Shown: positions 25,014 through 35,085, counted from the first letter of the stretch. The stretch: DNA of 63,286 bases from Paenibacillus massiliensis 2301065 = DSM 16942 (GCF_000377505.1 NZ_KB898207.1:1-63286), one strand, 5' to 3'. Numbers and translations: made by a program. The notes: generated by a model not told the origin, from the sequence alone.

Positions 25014-25985
25014 TTATCGTACACCCACAGATTCCGTAATCATGGCATGAATTTTACTCAAATTTGACTTGAAATATGTAGTAAAGTACCAGTCATGATA
25101 TTCTAGCGGTACATGAATCTCATCAATGCTTTCCTGACGCTGAACGGCTTCGGTCACTATTTCAGTGATACGCATTATGTATCCCTTCACTTCGTAAAGC
25201 TCTTGCAAAGAGCATACCTCGCCATGTCCCGGTACGATAGTCTCGACATCCAGCAGTTCGACCTGCCCCAAAATATTAAGCCATTCCTGAGGATTGGCAT
25301 ACATTAGAACCGGGTGATGCTGTGATAGTACCAGGTCCCCCATTACGACAATTTTGTCCTCCGGGATGTACACGATTGCATCGCTTTGCGTGTGACCGCC
25401 GCCAAAGGTATGGAGCTGAATGCTACGCTTGCTGCCATGTATGGTCATCTGTTGCTCAAAAGTGACCGTCGGCAGCGAATGTACGAGATTAGGTAGCATC
25501 TTCACGAACTCACGGTCGGTAGCATTTTCCCATGCCATTTCCCTTTTCAGCTTTTCATCTGTCTCGTATTGTATTTGCACATCCGATTCATCAATAGCCT
25601 GATTGAGCTTCTCCATGTTTTTCAGATGTTGAGCCAATCTGTCTCTCGCAAACGTATCCATAATCTCTCGAGTAATGGATGTTGAGATGATTTGGGCCGT
25701 AGGGATGAACACTTGATTTCCAGAAGTATGGTCACTATGCCAATGCGTGTTGACTACGTAGGACACAGGGTTTCCCGTAAGGTGCTCTGCAGCTGCCTTC
25801 AAATCCTCTGCAGCCTGTATTGTCGAGAAGGTATCCACCACAACAGTTGTATCGCCTAAATCAATGATTGCTGCATTCCCCAAAGAACCTGTACCAGGAA
25901 TTGCAATTGCTGCTACTACACTATCCGCTACGCGATTCAGTCGAAAATGTCTGGATCCCCTAAATGATTCAATCCTATTGTTCAT
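25014..25985 (-). CDS. MBL-fold metallohydrolase (class B lactamase-like)
   Basis: 323 residues. The metal-binding motif HWHSDHTSGN, the second His in GGGHTQSDAIVY, Asp in GDLVL and terminal His in VPGHGE form a complete dinuclear zinc site of the metallo-beta-lactamase superfamily. No signal peptide is visible, unlike secreted beta-lactamases. The ATG at 25985 follows GAGAGGTGACT. It is monocistronic, with a terminator shared with lysR. Substrate unknown; it belongs to the broad group annotated as MBL hydrolases or quorum-quenching-like enzymes. Confidence 0.87.
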   Translation of the reverse strand: MNNRIESFRGSRHFRLNRVADSVVAAIAIPGTGSLGNAAIIDLGDTTVVVDTFSTIQAAEDLKAAAEHLTGNPVSYVVNTHWHSDHTSGNQVFIPTAQIISTSITREIMDTFARDRLAQHLKNMEKLNQAIDESDVQIQYETDEKLKREMAWENATDREFVKMLPNLVHSLPTVTFEQQMTIHGSKRSIQLHTFGGGHTQSDAIVYIPEDKIVVMGDLVLSQHHPVLMYANPQEWLNILGQVELLDVETIVPGHGEVCSLQELYEVKGYIMRITEIVTEAVQRQESIDEIHVPLEYHDWYFTTYFKSNLSKIHAMITESVGVR

Positions 25986-26113
25986 AGTCACCTCTCCCAT
26001 CAATATGGGAATAGATTATAAGCCAGAAGAATGTGGTCGACAATGAATTTTTTTCCAAAGAATCCTGGTGGAGAGCACCCAAATGGGCTGAAACCGCGGC
26101 TACTGCACCTTAT

Positions 26114-26150
26114 AAAGAAAATAGGCCACCCCCTAGGATGGCCCTTTCTT
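26114..26150 (-). terminator. Terminator of ywiB-argS
   Basis: Minus strand GGGCCATCC-TAGGG-GGTGGCC hairpin followed by TATTTTC, about 100 nt after the argS stop. Confidence 0.72.
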
Positions 26151-26252
26151 TGAGTCTCAGCACACTTCGCATTACAATCCGTCCTACAACAAAACTAGCT
26201 CTGAGACCATTTTATTTAAATTGTAATCACTTAAGAGGTACGGTTGAACAAG

Positions 26253-27932
26253 CTACATCCGTTCTGGCGCGCTCACGCCTACCAGCTTCAGTACGTTCGC
26301 AATGACAACACGTACTGCAGACAGCAACGCCAGACGAGCCTGGGTCTGCTCTACATTGTCAGTGATGACACGCTCGGCCTTGTAATAGCTGTGGAACATG
26401 GATGCCAGGTCATATACATAGCGGATGACACGATGCGGTGCGTAGTTGGCTGCTGCTACGGATATTTCCTCAGGCAGCTCACCCAGCTTGCGAATCAGAT
26501 CATACTCGCGCTCGGTATTCAGCTCGGTCAGTGCAATCTCAGAGAGTGGGCGCAATGTAATACCCTGCTCCTCTGCTTGACGCTGCACACTGCATACACG
26601 AGCATGTGCATATTGTACATAGAATACCGGATTCTCGTTGGACGTGGAGATCGCGAGATCCATATCGAAATCCAGATGCGAGTCCATACTGCGCATGGTG
26701 AAGAAATAACGGATGGCATCCACGCCCACTTCATCCATCAGATCCTCCATCGTTACCGCTTTGCCCGTACGTTTAGACATCTTGACCTTCTCGCCGTTCT
26801 GGAAGAGACTGACCATCTGCGCAATGAGGACTTTAAGCTTGTCTGGATCATTACCCAGTGCCTCCATAGCCGCCTTCATCCGTGGAATGTAACCATGATG
26901 GTCTGCTCCCCAGATGTTAATGATCGTATCGTAGCCGCGGGCATACTTATCCCGATGATAAGCAATGTCCGGTGTCAGATAGGTGTAAGTCCCATCATTC
27001 TTGATCAATACACGGTTCTTGTCATCACCGTATTTGGTGGTGTTCAACCAGGTTGCGCCTTCCTCCTCGTAGATCTCGTTGCGATCACGAAGCTCATTCA
27101 GCACCTTCAATACTTCACCATTCTCATACAGTGAGGTCTCGCTGAACCAGGAATCGAATGGCACACGGAAGCGCTCCAGATCACGCTTGATCTTGCCAAG
27201 CTCCTTCTCAAGACCATAATCGCGGAAGAAGCCTGCACGGTCACCAGGGCTCATCGACAGCAGCGAATCCCCCTTCTCAGCCACGAGCTCCTTGGCGAAG
27301 CCAATAATATCCTCACCGTGGTATCCGTCCTCAGGCATCTCGGCATCCTGCCCCAGCTCCTGAAGGTAACGTGCCTCGATGGAGCGGCTCATGTTATAGA
27401 TCTGATTACCGGCATCGTTGATATAGTACTCACGGGTTACCTTATAGCCTGCAAAATCCAGCACATTACAGAGTGCATCTCCTACAGCCGCACCACGCGC
27501 GTGACCGAGATGAAGACTTCCCGTCGGATTCGCGCTTACGAATTCCATTTGTACCTTCTTGCCAGCTCCATCCTCTACCCGTCCATATTGCGCCTGCTGT
27601 TCCAACACACGCTGAATTACCGGATACAGATAGCTCTTGTCCAGTCGAAAATTAATGAAGCCCGGGCCTGCAATCTCCGCTGTCTCGATGGATGCAGACT
27701 TCCGATCCAAATGCTCAATGATCTGCTCAGCAATCTGACGCGGATTGCGCTTGGCAATACGGGTCAACTGCATAGCCACATTCGTAGCGAGGTCGCCATG
27801 CGCTTTATCCTTCGGGACCTCCAGTGTAATCGCCGGAATCTCTTCCTGGCTCACAATACCAGCTGCCAGTACCGCAGCTTCGATGGCTTCCACCACCTGC
27901 TGGTGAATTCGTTCAAGGGGATTGCTCGTCAT
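26253..27932 (-). CDS. argS: Arginyl-tRNA synthetase
   Basis: 559 residues, class I. The N-terminal ArgRS additional domain is followed by the HIGH motif as HLGHARGA and the KMSKS-like loop as KMSKRTGKAVTMEDL; the anticodon-binding domain ends with VGVSAPERM. It charges tRNA-Arg with arginine. Its ATG overlaps the stop of the upstream ywiB gene (TAATG), so the two are coupled, as in B. subtilis. Confidence 0.97.
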   Translation of the reverse strand: MTSNPLERIHQQVVEAIEAAVLAAGIVSQEEIPAITLEVPKDKAHGDLATNVAMQLTRIAKRNPRQIAEQIIEHLDRKSASIETAEIAGPGFINFRLDKSYLYPVIQRVLEQQAQYGRVEDGAGKKVQMEFVSANPTGSLHLGHARGAAVGDALCNVLDFAGYKVTREYYINDAGNQIYNMSRSIEARYLQELGQDAEMPEDGYHGEDIIGFAKELVAEKGDSLLSMSPGDRAGFFRDYGLEKELGKIKRDLERFRVPFDSWFSETSLYENGEVLKVLNELRDRNEIYEEEGATWLNTTKYGDDKNRVLIKNDGTYTYLTPDIAYHRDKYARGYDTIINIWGADHHGYIPRMKAAMEALGNDPDKLKVLIAQMVSLFQNGEKVKMSKRTGKAVTMEDLMDEVGVDAIRYFFTMRSMDSHLDFDMDLAISTSNENPVFYVQYAHARVCSVQRQAEEQGITLRPLSEIALTELNTEREYDLIRKLGELPEEISVAAANYAPHRVIRYVYDLASMFHSYYKAERVITDNVEQTQARLALLSAVRVVIANVLKLVGVSAPERM

Positions 27933-28354
27933 TATTCCTGTTCCTCCTGTATATGCAAACTGATAGCGAACGCTCCGGACAAATCCTCATACACATATAA
28001 ATCATAGTCCCATTCCACATGCGCAGTCAGACCTTCACGCTGAATGGTTAACCTGCTAGTATCCGTGGACATGGAAAAATTAGTGTAAGGAGAACGATAA
28101 AAACCGGGCAGTCGTTTTCCTTCTTCGAAGGACTGCTCGGATTGCACCTCACCGTGTCGAATCAGCTTCAGTTCAGCTTGTCCTATTTTAATCGTGACAT
28201 TGGTTGTTCCGCCCAGCGGACTTTCCTGCGGTTCCTCATACCTTATGTACAGCGTGCTGCCGCGAAGGATGGCCTCAGCTGGAATGTCCTGCACCACATC
28301 TTCACCTTGGTGGCGACTGTGCAGACGGACTCTTACCTGTGTGAATTGCGGCAT
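27932..28354 (-). CDS. ywiB: YwiB-like DUF1934 beta-barrel protein
   Basis: About 140 residues, DUF1934 family (lipocalin-like barrel), function unknown. Recognised by the repeated beta-strand pattern (VRVRLHSRHQGEDVVQDIPAEAILRGSTLYIRY; RLTIQREGLTAHVEWDYDLYV) and by its constant position upstream of argS. The ATG at 28354 has GGGAG eight bases ahead; an ATG six codons earlier is possible. Stop and argS start overlap. Confidence 0.88.
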   Translation of the reverse strand: MPQFTQVRVRLHSRHQGEDVVQDIPAEAILRGSTLYIRYEEPQESPLGGTTNVTIKIGQAELKLIRHGEVQSEQSFEEGKRLPGFYRSPYTNFSMSTDTSRLTIQREGLTAHVEWDYDLYVYEDLSGAFAISLHIQEEQE

Positions 28355-28450
28355 GGCTTTGACTCCCTGCATATCTGTCCTATTGTACTACTATATCCAG
28401 TTCACCCAAGCAATTCAATTGGGATTTAGCAGCACATTTCTATGTTATCA

Positions 28451-28500
28451 CAAAAGACCGGAAAATTTCATACTGCAAGAGTAGAAATCTCCGGTCCTTA
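28451..28500 (-). terminator. Terminator of the 28.5-kb chemoreceptor gene
   Basis: Minus strand GGACCGGA...TCCGGTC stem with an inner ATTTC/GAAAT stem, followed by TTTTG, within 20 nt of the receptor stop. Confidence 0.8.
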
Positions 28501-28510
28501 TTCTTCATTT

Positions 28511-30208
28511 CTAATATACTTTGAATCGCTCGATTAATTGCTGTAGCTTGCCCGACAATTCGGACAGCAGCGCTGCGGAGGCATCTACCTCCTGCATCGC
28601 CGCAAGCTGCTGCTGAGATGCAGCGGACATGCTCTGCGCTCCGTCCACTGTCGTATCCGCTACTTCAACCAATTCGTTCATAGACTGCACGAGATGGTCC
28701 GAGCGCAGCAATAAATGGTCCGCCGCCCCTGCTACCTCTGCAATAGCCGTCTCTGTCTGACGTGCAGACTGCTCGATGGCGACAAAAGCCTCTCCGGCGC
28801 TGCGCACCAGCTCCGTACCGTGGGCAACCTCCCCGGAGGTCGTCTGCATCATCTCGGAGGCCAGCTGCATCTGTTGCACGACGACTGATACAATATCCGC
28901 AATCTGCTTCACAGAAGCCGTGGATCGCTCTGACAGCTGACGGACGGACTGTGCAATGACACCAAAGCTCCTCCCATGCTCTCCAGCATGCTGGGCTTCA
29001 ATGGTTGCATTGAGCGCCAGCAAATGGGTCTCGCCTGCAATACCGGTGATAACGCCCAAAATACCGTTAATCTGTGTAGAGAAGCCTGTTAAGCTCTGAA
29101 TAATTGAAGATAGCTCACTGATTCGACGATCCATGGCGTTCATCTGCTGATTGCTGAGCGCCACGGACTGTCCTCCTGCGAGAGCAAAGGAGGATGATTC
29201 GCGAGCAATACGTGCAGCCTCATGAGCATGCTCAGTCATGCGAGATAAGTGTGTAGCCATGTCTTGTATCGTTGCATATCCGGACTCAAGGCTCTGTAGC
29301 TGTCTCTCTGCGCCATCAGACATCTCTTGAATAATCATGACGGCTTGCTCACTGGCTTTGCTGGTCTCCTCAGAGCTGGCTGACAGCTCCTGTGCTGATG
29401 AGCCCACCTGCAAGGAGGCATCGTTCACCTTCGTTATCATGTCCCGTAGCTGCGCCACCATCGTCTCCACGCTACGTGCGAGCCTTCCTACCTCATCCTT
29501 GCTCGTCCATGGGAGCGGCTTGATCGTCAGATCTCCCGCCGTCACCCGATCCACCTCCGCTGTTAACAGCGTAATCGGCCTCATCATCCAATGGACCAGA
29601 AGATAGATCAACAGAGCTGTCACCAGTAGCACCCCAGCTCCAATCATTAGCGGCGTAGACAGGGTATCCCAGGTACGCTCGTTCAGGATGGAGGCATCGA
29701 AGTTGATCACCATCACAGCAATAATGTCCTGACTGGAGTCATTATTTTTATAAATAGGCCCATAGCCAGACATCAGTTCCACACCATCATAGGTGAATAC
29801 GTCCGAGTACATGGAATGCTTCTGTTCCTTAATCATCTGCTGCGCCACTGGATCAAAATAAAAGCTATCTCCTGACTGATACCCACGCGCCTTCACATTC
29901 TGATCGGCGGCTAGAATCTTACCGTCCAGCGAGAGCAGAAAGACCTCCTTGAAGAGAGATTTATGCTCCACGGTCCAATTCAATCGCTGCTCCATACTTG
30001 CCAGACCTGCGTTATTACCTTGCAGCAGCTGCTCGACATCGCTGGGATTAACCAGCCCTGTCGTAATATTGGCACAGCCGACCAATTCAACGCCAGCCGA
30101 CGTCTTCACCTGCTCATAAGCAGTCTGGTAGCTGAATATCCCCAGAATCATGCCCATGACCAACAGCAGAGCAATCAGGCTATACGTAATTTTAGATGCT
30201 AAGCCCAT
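28511..30208 (-). CDS. Methyl-accepting chemotaxis protein with divergent signalling tip
   Basis: 565 residues. TM1 (about 7-27), an extracellular sensor of roughly 160 residues (single Cache-like: YFDPVAQQMIKEQKHSMYSDVFTYDGVELMSGYGPIY), TM2 (about 187-208), HAMP, then the long signalling coiled coil. The hairpin tip reads AGETHLLALNATIEAQHAGEHGRSFGVIA in register with the canonical [27 protein letters not shown], so several usually invariant residues that contact CheA/CheW are replaced. GGAAGTGAG precedes the ATG. It is monocistronic. Confidence 0.92.
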   Translation of the reverse strand: MGLASKITYSLIALLLVMGMILGIFSYQTAYEQVKTSAGVELVGCANITTGLVNPSDVEQLLQGNNAGLASMEQRLNWTVEHKSLFKEVFLLSLDGKILAADQNVKARGYQSGDSFYFDPVAQQMIKEQKHSMYSDVFTYDGVELMSGYGPIYKNNDSSQDIIAVMVINFDASILNERTWDTLSTPLMIGAGVLLVTALLIYLLVHWMMRPITLLTAEVDRVTAGDLTIKPLPWTSKDEVGRLARSVETMVAQLRDMITKVNDASLQVGSSAQELSASSEETSKASEQAVMIIQEMSDGAERQLQSLESGYATIQDMATHLSRMTEHAHEAARIARESSSFALAGGQSVALSNQQMNAMDRRISELSSIIQSLTGFSTQINGILGVITGIAGETHLLALNATIEAQHAGEHGRSFGVIAQSVRQLSERSTASVKQIADIVSVVVQQMQLASEMMQTTSGEVAHGTELVRSAGEAFVAIEQSARQTETAIAEVAGAADHLLLRSDHLVQSMNELVEVADTTVDGAQSMSAASQQQLAAMQEVDASAALLSELSGKLQQLIERFKVY

Positions 30209-30427
30209 AACTCACTTCCCATTCCCATATGAAATTGTACGCGAAAGCCGTTAAGGCCCTCGGGCTGTACTCATTATAGGGAGGGAGCGATGTTTTCACA
30301 TGTGATCTAGATCATAAGAATTGGCAAATATAATGCTATTTTCGGAGTAGACGATGAATTTAGCGAAGATTTTACAATTCCTCCGCTCCACACCTTGCAG
30401 CAACCTCGGCCAAACCTCATATGGATA

Positions 30428-31630
30428 TCAAAGGGATGGTAACCTCAGCAGCTGGCTCCAATGCTTACCGCTATCCTGTGTAGCATACACTGCTGGTGTC
30501 GAAGAGCCGATCACTGCCATATACCCTGTCTTGCTGTCTGTAAATGATATTCTCGCACCATAACCTTCTACTACAGGAGTGTTGTTGGTCCAATGAACAC
30601 CGGCATCAGTAGTGTAGCCTACGGCCACTTTGCCGGCTGCCGGAGAGCCACCAGCCAGAAATGCAGTCTGACTCCCGATCAGCTCCATATTACCTGGATG
30701 TCCTCCAGGGTTAGCAGGACCTTCGTGCACCTTGGATACCTGTCCACCTGGTGCCGGGCCTCCGCCTGCTGTCGCCTGATTCAGCACCTGTCGCCATTGC
30801 TTACCCTCATCCTTGCTGCCATACAGCGCGTAAGACACCTGTGACATACCAGAGTCGCCATACAGCAAGGCATAGACCTGTTTATCCTTCACATACAGAT
30901 CACCTTGAACGGGGTCCTTGAAGGGAACCTCCAATACGAGACTCCAGCTAATGCCTCCATTCACTGTCTTCATCACCGCATATCCTTTTCCCGGACGAAC
31001 GACGGTTGCCCATCCATCCTGTGCACTAGCAAAGGTCGCTCCACGCGTGTTGGCTGGCACCTTGACCTTGCTCCAGCTGTCACCACCGTCCTTGGTCACA
31101 TAAGCACCTGACGATGTATAGCCGAACCCCGTGCTCTTGTTCAGCAGCTGAATGCGGATGAACGGAGCTGGCGTATTCAGGCGCTTCCAATGCGATCCAC
31201 CATCTTCTGTTCTTAGTAAGTACATCGTCGGCTGCTCGCCTACAGTGGCCAGAGCCCAGCCTTGCACATTATTGGGGAAGTCGATCTGCGCGAAATTCCA
31301 CTGACCTGTATAAATAGCCTGCCAATGACAGCCTGCATCCGATGTCCCTATTAAAAAACCACTGCCCGCTACGCGGCCCGTCTTCGTATTCAGAAAATCA
31401 ATATCCGTCAGGACCAGCTGCTCTCTCGGATGGCCTGTGCCCTCCTGCTTCAGCTTGCTTAACAATTCCTGATCTCCACTCATGCATGCTCCGGTTGCCG
31501 CTGTAGCATTCACTGTTCCTGCTGGCATACTCGCCACCGTCAGCAGTCCCATAAGCATTATGATTCCTATTCGCCGATATAGGGTGCTCCATGACAATCT
31601 GGCTGACTGACTTGATTTCATTCGTTTCAT
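30428..31630 (-). CDS. Secreted Asp-box / YCF48-like beta-propeller protein
   Basis: 400 residues from the ATG at 31630, which follows AGGAGGTG. An N-terminal signal peptide (hydrophobic core IGIIMLMGLLTVASM, cleavage near NATAA) is followed by seven Asp-box-type turns: DAGCHW, DGGSHW, DGGDSW, NGGISW, DEGKQW, DAGVHW and DSGKHW. That number fits a seven-bladed sialidase/YCF48-like propeller. No sialidase catalytic residues are evident, so a binding or assembly role is more likely than hydrolysis. There is a Pro/Gly-rich linker around residue 300. Confidence 0.85.
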   Translation of the reverse strand: MKRMKSSQSARLSWSTLYRRIGIIMLMGLLTVASMPAGTVNATAATGACMSGDQELLSKLKQEGTGHPREQLVLTDIDFLNTKTGRVAGSGFLIGTSDAGCHWQAIYTGQWNFAQIDFPNNVQGWALATVGEQPTMYLLRTEDGGSHWKRLNTPAPFIRIQLLNKSTGFGYTSSGAYVTKDGGDSWSKVKVPANTRGATFASAQDGWATVVRPGKGYAVMKTVNGGISWSLVLEVPFKDPVQGDLYVKDKQVYALLYGDSGMSQVSYALYGSKDEGKQWRQVLNQATAGGGPAPGGQVSKVHEGPANPGGHPGNMELIGSQTAFLAGGSPAAGKVAVGYTTDAGVHWTNNTPVVEGYGARISFTDSKTGYMAVIGSSTPAVYATQDSGKHWSQLLRLPSL

Positions 31631-31953
31631 GATGAACACCTCCTGAATGGCTTGTCTCACACCTCACATTTTATAGGTCAAGGTATACATATACAAGTTA
31701 CGATATATACATATCCGGCTAAAAAAATGACACCAGTATGCCCCATATCCGCATGAAAAACCGCCTTCGCCTGCAGACCACCAGGGAAGACGGCTACTAT
31801 GGCCATACCTCGCTATATTCAGCTAACCTCATAATTCCAATCTACTACCACATTCCAGTAGAGCGTGGGCTGTCATACTGCTGGGGACTGTCCTTGGATA
31901 AAGACTTGAATGCATCCAGTAGCTTAGCTACAAGCAGTCATAGCTGCAGCAGT
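31631..31953. other. Intergenic region speE to Asp-box gene
   Basis: Holds the speE terminator and AT-rich sequence before the Asp-box gene. The speB (agmatinase) gene that follows speE in B. subtilis is absent; no gene is visible. Confidence 0.5.
31756..31794 (-). terminator. Terminator of speE
   Basis: Minus strand GCCGTCTTC...GAAGGCGG stem with two G-U pairs, followed by five T. Confidence 0.72.
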
Positions 31954-32781
31954 CTACTTCGTCAAATCTTCTACGAACTTAGGCAATACGAATGCTGCTT
32001 TATGCAGGCGTGGACTGTAGTATTTCGTGTCCATCTCAGGAATCCGTGACTCATCCACCTCTAGCGGATCGTATTTCTTACTGCCCAACGTGAACGTCCA
32101 CAGCCCACTTGGATAGGTTGGAATATTGGCACTATAGACGCGAACAATCGGGAAAATCTCTTTGACGTCCTTGTTTACCTTCTGGATGAGGTCCGCCTTG
32201 AACCACGGGTTATCGGTCTGAGCGACGAAGATGCCATCCTCCTTGAGCGCCTCATAGATCCCTTGATAGAAGCCCCGCTCGAACAACGGCGCAGCCGGAC
32301 CGACAGGCTCGGTAGAATCGACCATGATGACATCATATTCATTTTTGTGCTCCAAAATATGCATATATCCGTCGTTCACCAGCACTTCTACGTTCGGTTC
32401 ATCCAGCTTTCCTGCAATCTCCGGCAAATATTTCTTGGAGTATTCGATCACCTTGCCATCAATCTCAACCAACACAGCCTTCTCTACCTCGGGATGCTTG
32501 ATCACCTCACGAATTACACCACCATCTCCCCCGCCGACAACCAGTACGCTCTTGGGGCTCGGGTGCGTGTGAAGCGCCGGATGGGCCACCATTTCATGAT
32601 ATACAAATTCATCCTTTACCGTCGTCATAACCATCCCATCCAGCACGAGCATGTTGCCGAATTCCTCCGTCTCGATCATGGCCAGCTCCTGATATTCCGT
32701 CTGTTCTGTTACATAGGTCTGTGTGATCTTGGCTGTAATTCCGAAGGTTGGTGTCTGCTTCTCCGTGTACCACAATTCCAT
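31954..32781 (-). CDS. speE: Spermidine synthase
   Basis: 275 residues, standard length. It transfers the aminopropyl group of decarboxylated S-adenosylmethionine to putrescine. Signature regions are LVLDGMVMTTVKDEFVYHEM, the nucleotide-binding VLVVGGGDGGVIREV, and the catalytic Asp in VIMVDSTEPVGPA with TDNPWF. AAGGGATATACG precedes the ATG. It is divergent from the class A PBP gene, as in the B. subtilis speE/pbpG region, but speB is not adjacent. Confidence 0.96.
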   Translation of the reverse strand: MELWYTEKQTPTFGITAKITQTYVTEQTEYQELAMIETEEFGNMLVLDGMVMTTVKDEFVYHEMVAHPALHTHPSPKSVLVVGGGDGGVIREVIKHPEVEKAVLVEIDGKVIEYSKKYLPEIAGKLDEPNVEVLVNDGYMHILEHKNEYDVIMVDSTEPVGPAAPLFERGFYQGIYEALKEDGIFVAQTDNPWFKADLIQKVNKDVKEIFPIVRVYSANIPTYPSGLWTFTLGSKKYDPLEVDESRIPEMDTKYYSPRLHKAAFVLPKFVEDLTK

Positions 32782-32971
32782 CGTATATCCCTTCTTTCCG
32801 TTAACATAGTGTTGGTCTTCCTATCATCACCTTGGCTTCCATGGTGCATACATCCAGAACCATCCCACAACTCTTCTTGCATCTTCACTACTAACCGCCT
32901 GTCCCAAGCACATGAATAGACCGATGCAGATTGCACATACTGAGTATAAAACCATGGAAGAAGGTGGAAGC

Positions 32972-35035
32972 GTGAGTCGCGCAGATGGCAGGCCCAAATC
33001 ACGCCTGCGTGCTTTTATACTGCTTCTCAAGACCATGTGGGTTACGGGTGTGTTATGCGTATTACTAACCGCAGTAGCCGCATTGTATCTATATACGACC
33101 AGCCTGCCTCTGGCAGATACGGACCGCAACTCCAGAATGCTAGATAGCAGCGGACAAGTGATCGCCACCTTCTCAGCCGGCGGCAAAGACAGCATCCCTG
33201 TAGCACTGGAGAACATTGCACAGCCCGTCATTGATGCAACTATTGCTGTGGAGGACCGAAAGTTCTTCGAGCATTTTGGCTTTGATCTTAAGGGCCTTAC
33301 CCGTGCCGTACTCGTGAATCTGCAAGAGATGAACATGTCACAAGGGGCGAGTACCCTGACACAGCAGTTGGCCAGGAACCTCTATCTAAGTCATGAGAAG
33401 ACCTGGACACGGAAGGCCAAGGAAGCCGTATATACAGCTCAGCTTGAGATGAAATACAGCAAGCAGCAGATTCTGGAGATGTATTTGAATCAGATCTACT
33501 ACGGTCATGGGGCTTATGGCATTGAAGCAGCTGCCCAGATGTACTTCGGGAAGACTGCCCGTGAGCTCAATCTGGCGGAAAGCACTCTACTAGCCGGGAT
33601 TCCCAAAGGCCCTACCTATTATTCACCCTATAATCACATGAAGAATGCAAAAAACCGGCAAAAAGTTGTGCTACAGGCCATGGTGGACACTGGCAAAATT
33701 AGCCCCGCCGAGGCATCTGCGGCCTATGAACAGCTGCTGCCGCTGAAGGCGCCAAGCGAACGAACCACGGTGGAGGCCGCGCCATATTTTCGGGATTACG
33801 TCCGCAATGTTGTTCTGAACGAGCTGGGAATTAGCAAAGCACTGCTGGAGCATGGGGGACTCAGCATTTATACGACACTCGATATGGGGATGCAGGAAGC
33901 TGCAGAACAGGCTGTAGCCAAAGGATTGCAGGGTACCGAGGAGCTGCAGACAGCCCTTCTCTCGATTGATCCTCGTACAGGTCACGTCAAGGCCATGGTC
34001 GGCGGACGTAACTATAGAGTCAACCAGTATAATCACGCGTTGACTGCGACCCGGCAGCCAGGCTCGTCGTTCAAGCCGATCATGTACCTGACCGCCATTG
34101 ATTCGGGGCAATTGACCAGCTCCTCCAAATTCGAGAGCAGGCCTACTTTGTTCCGATACGACGATGACCGCAAGACCTATCAGCCCCGCAATTTCGGGGA
34201 TAAATATTGGGGAGATATCGATATGCGGCGAGCCATTGCGGCCTCCGACAATATTTACGCGGTCAACACGATCATGCAGCTCGGAGCAGAATCCGTCATT
34301 GAGATGGCACGTAAGCTGGGTGTCACCACTGAGCTGGAGGCAGTACCTTCTCTCGCTCTGGGTGCTTCCCCCGTCAGTCCGTTCGAGATGGCATCGGCCT
34401 TCGCTGTCATGGCTGGAGGAGGCCAGAAGCGCCCTACTATCGCGGTGCTCCGAATCACGGATGCAACCGGACGCATCCTTTATGAAGCCCCCCAACCTGT
34501 TGGTGTCCAGGTCGTGAAGCCCGCCGCCGCCTATGTGCTGACCCGCTTGATGGAGGGCGTCTTCGAAGAGGGCGGAACAGGCAACCGTGTTGCGAAGACG
34601 ATGAAACGCCCTGTAGCCGGGAAAAGCGGCACGACGCATACCGATGCCTGGATGGTCGGGTATACACCAGAGCTCGCTACAGCGGTCTGGGTCGGCTACG
34701 ATAAGAACCGTGCAATCAGTACGACGGATGGCAGAAGGGCGGCTCCGATCTTCGCGGAGTATACTGAGCAAGCTCTGGCGAATGTGCCACCCAAGATTTT
34801 TCCGATTCCGGATGGAGTCGTGAGCGTCTATGTTGATCCTGACTCAGGCAAGCTGGCTTCAGCCCAGTGCCCGAACAAGCAATTGGAGGTGTTCGTCAGC
34901 GGCACCGAGCCTAAGGAGACATGTGACGGACATGGTGGAGGGCCACTTGTGCCAGAGCCAGCTGGAACCACAGAGATTAGACACGAAGAGAAGCGCTCCT
35001 GGTGGTCTGACTTCAAGCGCTGGTGGATGGATTAA
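32972..35035 (+). CDS. Class A penicillin-binding protein (PBP1A/PbpG-type)
   Basis: 687 residues from the GTG at 32972 (AAGG seven bases upstream). Short basic cytoplasmic tail, one TM (about residues 18-40), then a GT51 glycosyltransferase domain (ATIAVEDRKFFEHFGFDLKG, QGASTLTQQLARNLYL, KEAVYTAQLE, NQIYYGHGAYGIEAAAQ) and a transpeptidase domain with SxxK (SSFK), SxN (SDN) and KSGTT. It polymerises and crosslinks peptidoglycan at the membrane. Position next to speE and ywhD corresponds to B. subtilis pbpG. The C-terminal tail has a Cys pair and ends in WWSDFKRWWMD, a Trp-rich stretch. Confidence 0.95.
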   Translation: MSRADGRPKSRLRAFILLLKTMWVTGVLCVLLTAVAALYLYTTSLPLADTDRNSRMLDSSGQVIATFSAGGKDSIPVALENIAQPVIDATIAVEDRKFFEHFGFDLKGLTRAVLVNLQEMNMSQGASTLTQQLARNLYLSHEKTWTRKAKEAVYTAQLEMKYSKQQILEMYLNQIYYGHGAYGIEAAAQMYFGKTARELNLAESTLLAGIPKGPTYYSPYNHMKNAKNRQKVVLQAMVDTGKISPAEASAAYEQLLPLKAPSERTTVEAAPYFRDYVRNVVLNELGISKALLEHGGLSIYTTLDMGMQEAAEQAVAKGLQGTEELQTALLSIDPRTGHVKAMVGGRNYRVNQYNHALTATRQPGSSFKPIMYLTAIDSGQLTSSSKFESRPTLFRYDDDRKTYQPRNFGDKYWGDIDMRRAIAASDNIYAVNTIMQLGAESVIEMARKLGVTTELEAVPSLALGASPVSPFEMASAFAVMAGGGQKRPTIAVLRITDATGRILYEAPQPVGVQVVKPAAAYVLTRLMEGVFEEGGTGNRVAKTMKRPVAGKSGTTHTDAWMVGYTPELATAVWVGYDKNRAISTTDGRRAAPIFAEYTEQALANVPPKIFPIPDGVVSVYVDPDSGKLASAQCPNKQLEVFVSGTEPKETCDGHGGGPLVPEPAGTTEIRHEEKRSWWSDFKRWWMD

Positions 35036-35049
35036 GTCGATGGTAAAAG

Positions 35050-35085
35050 AGAGCTTCACCCTGGCTGCGGCCAGAGTGAAGCTCT
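35050..35085 (+). terminator. Hairpin downstream of the PBP gene
   Basis: AGAGCTTCAC...GTGAAGCTCT with an inner CTGGC/GCCAG, 15 nt after the PBP stop. The T-tract is weak (TTGTTATG), so termination may be partial. Confidence 0.6.

Noticed and set aside
26244..27134. Long plus-strand open frame opposite argS
   Set aside because: Antisense shadow of argS; composition is that of reversed coding sequence.
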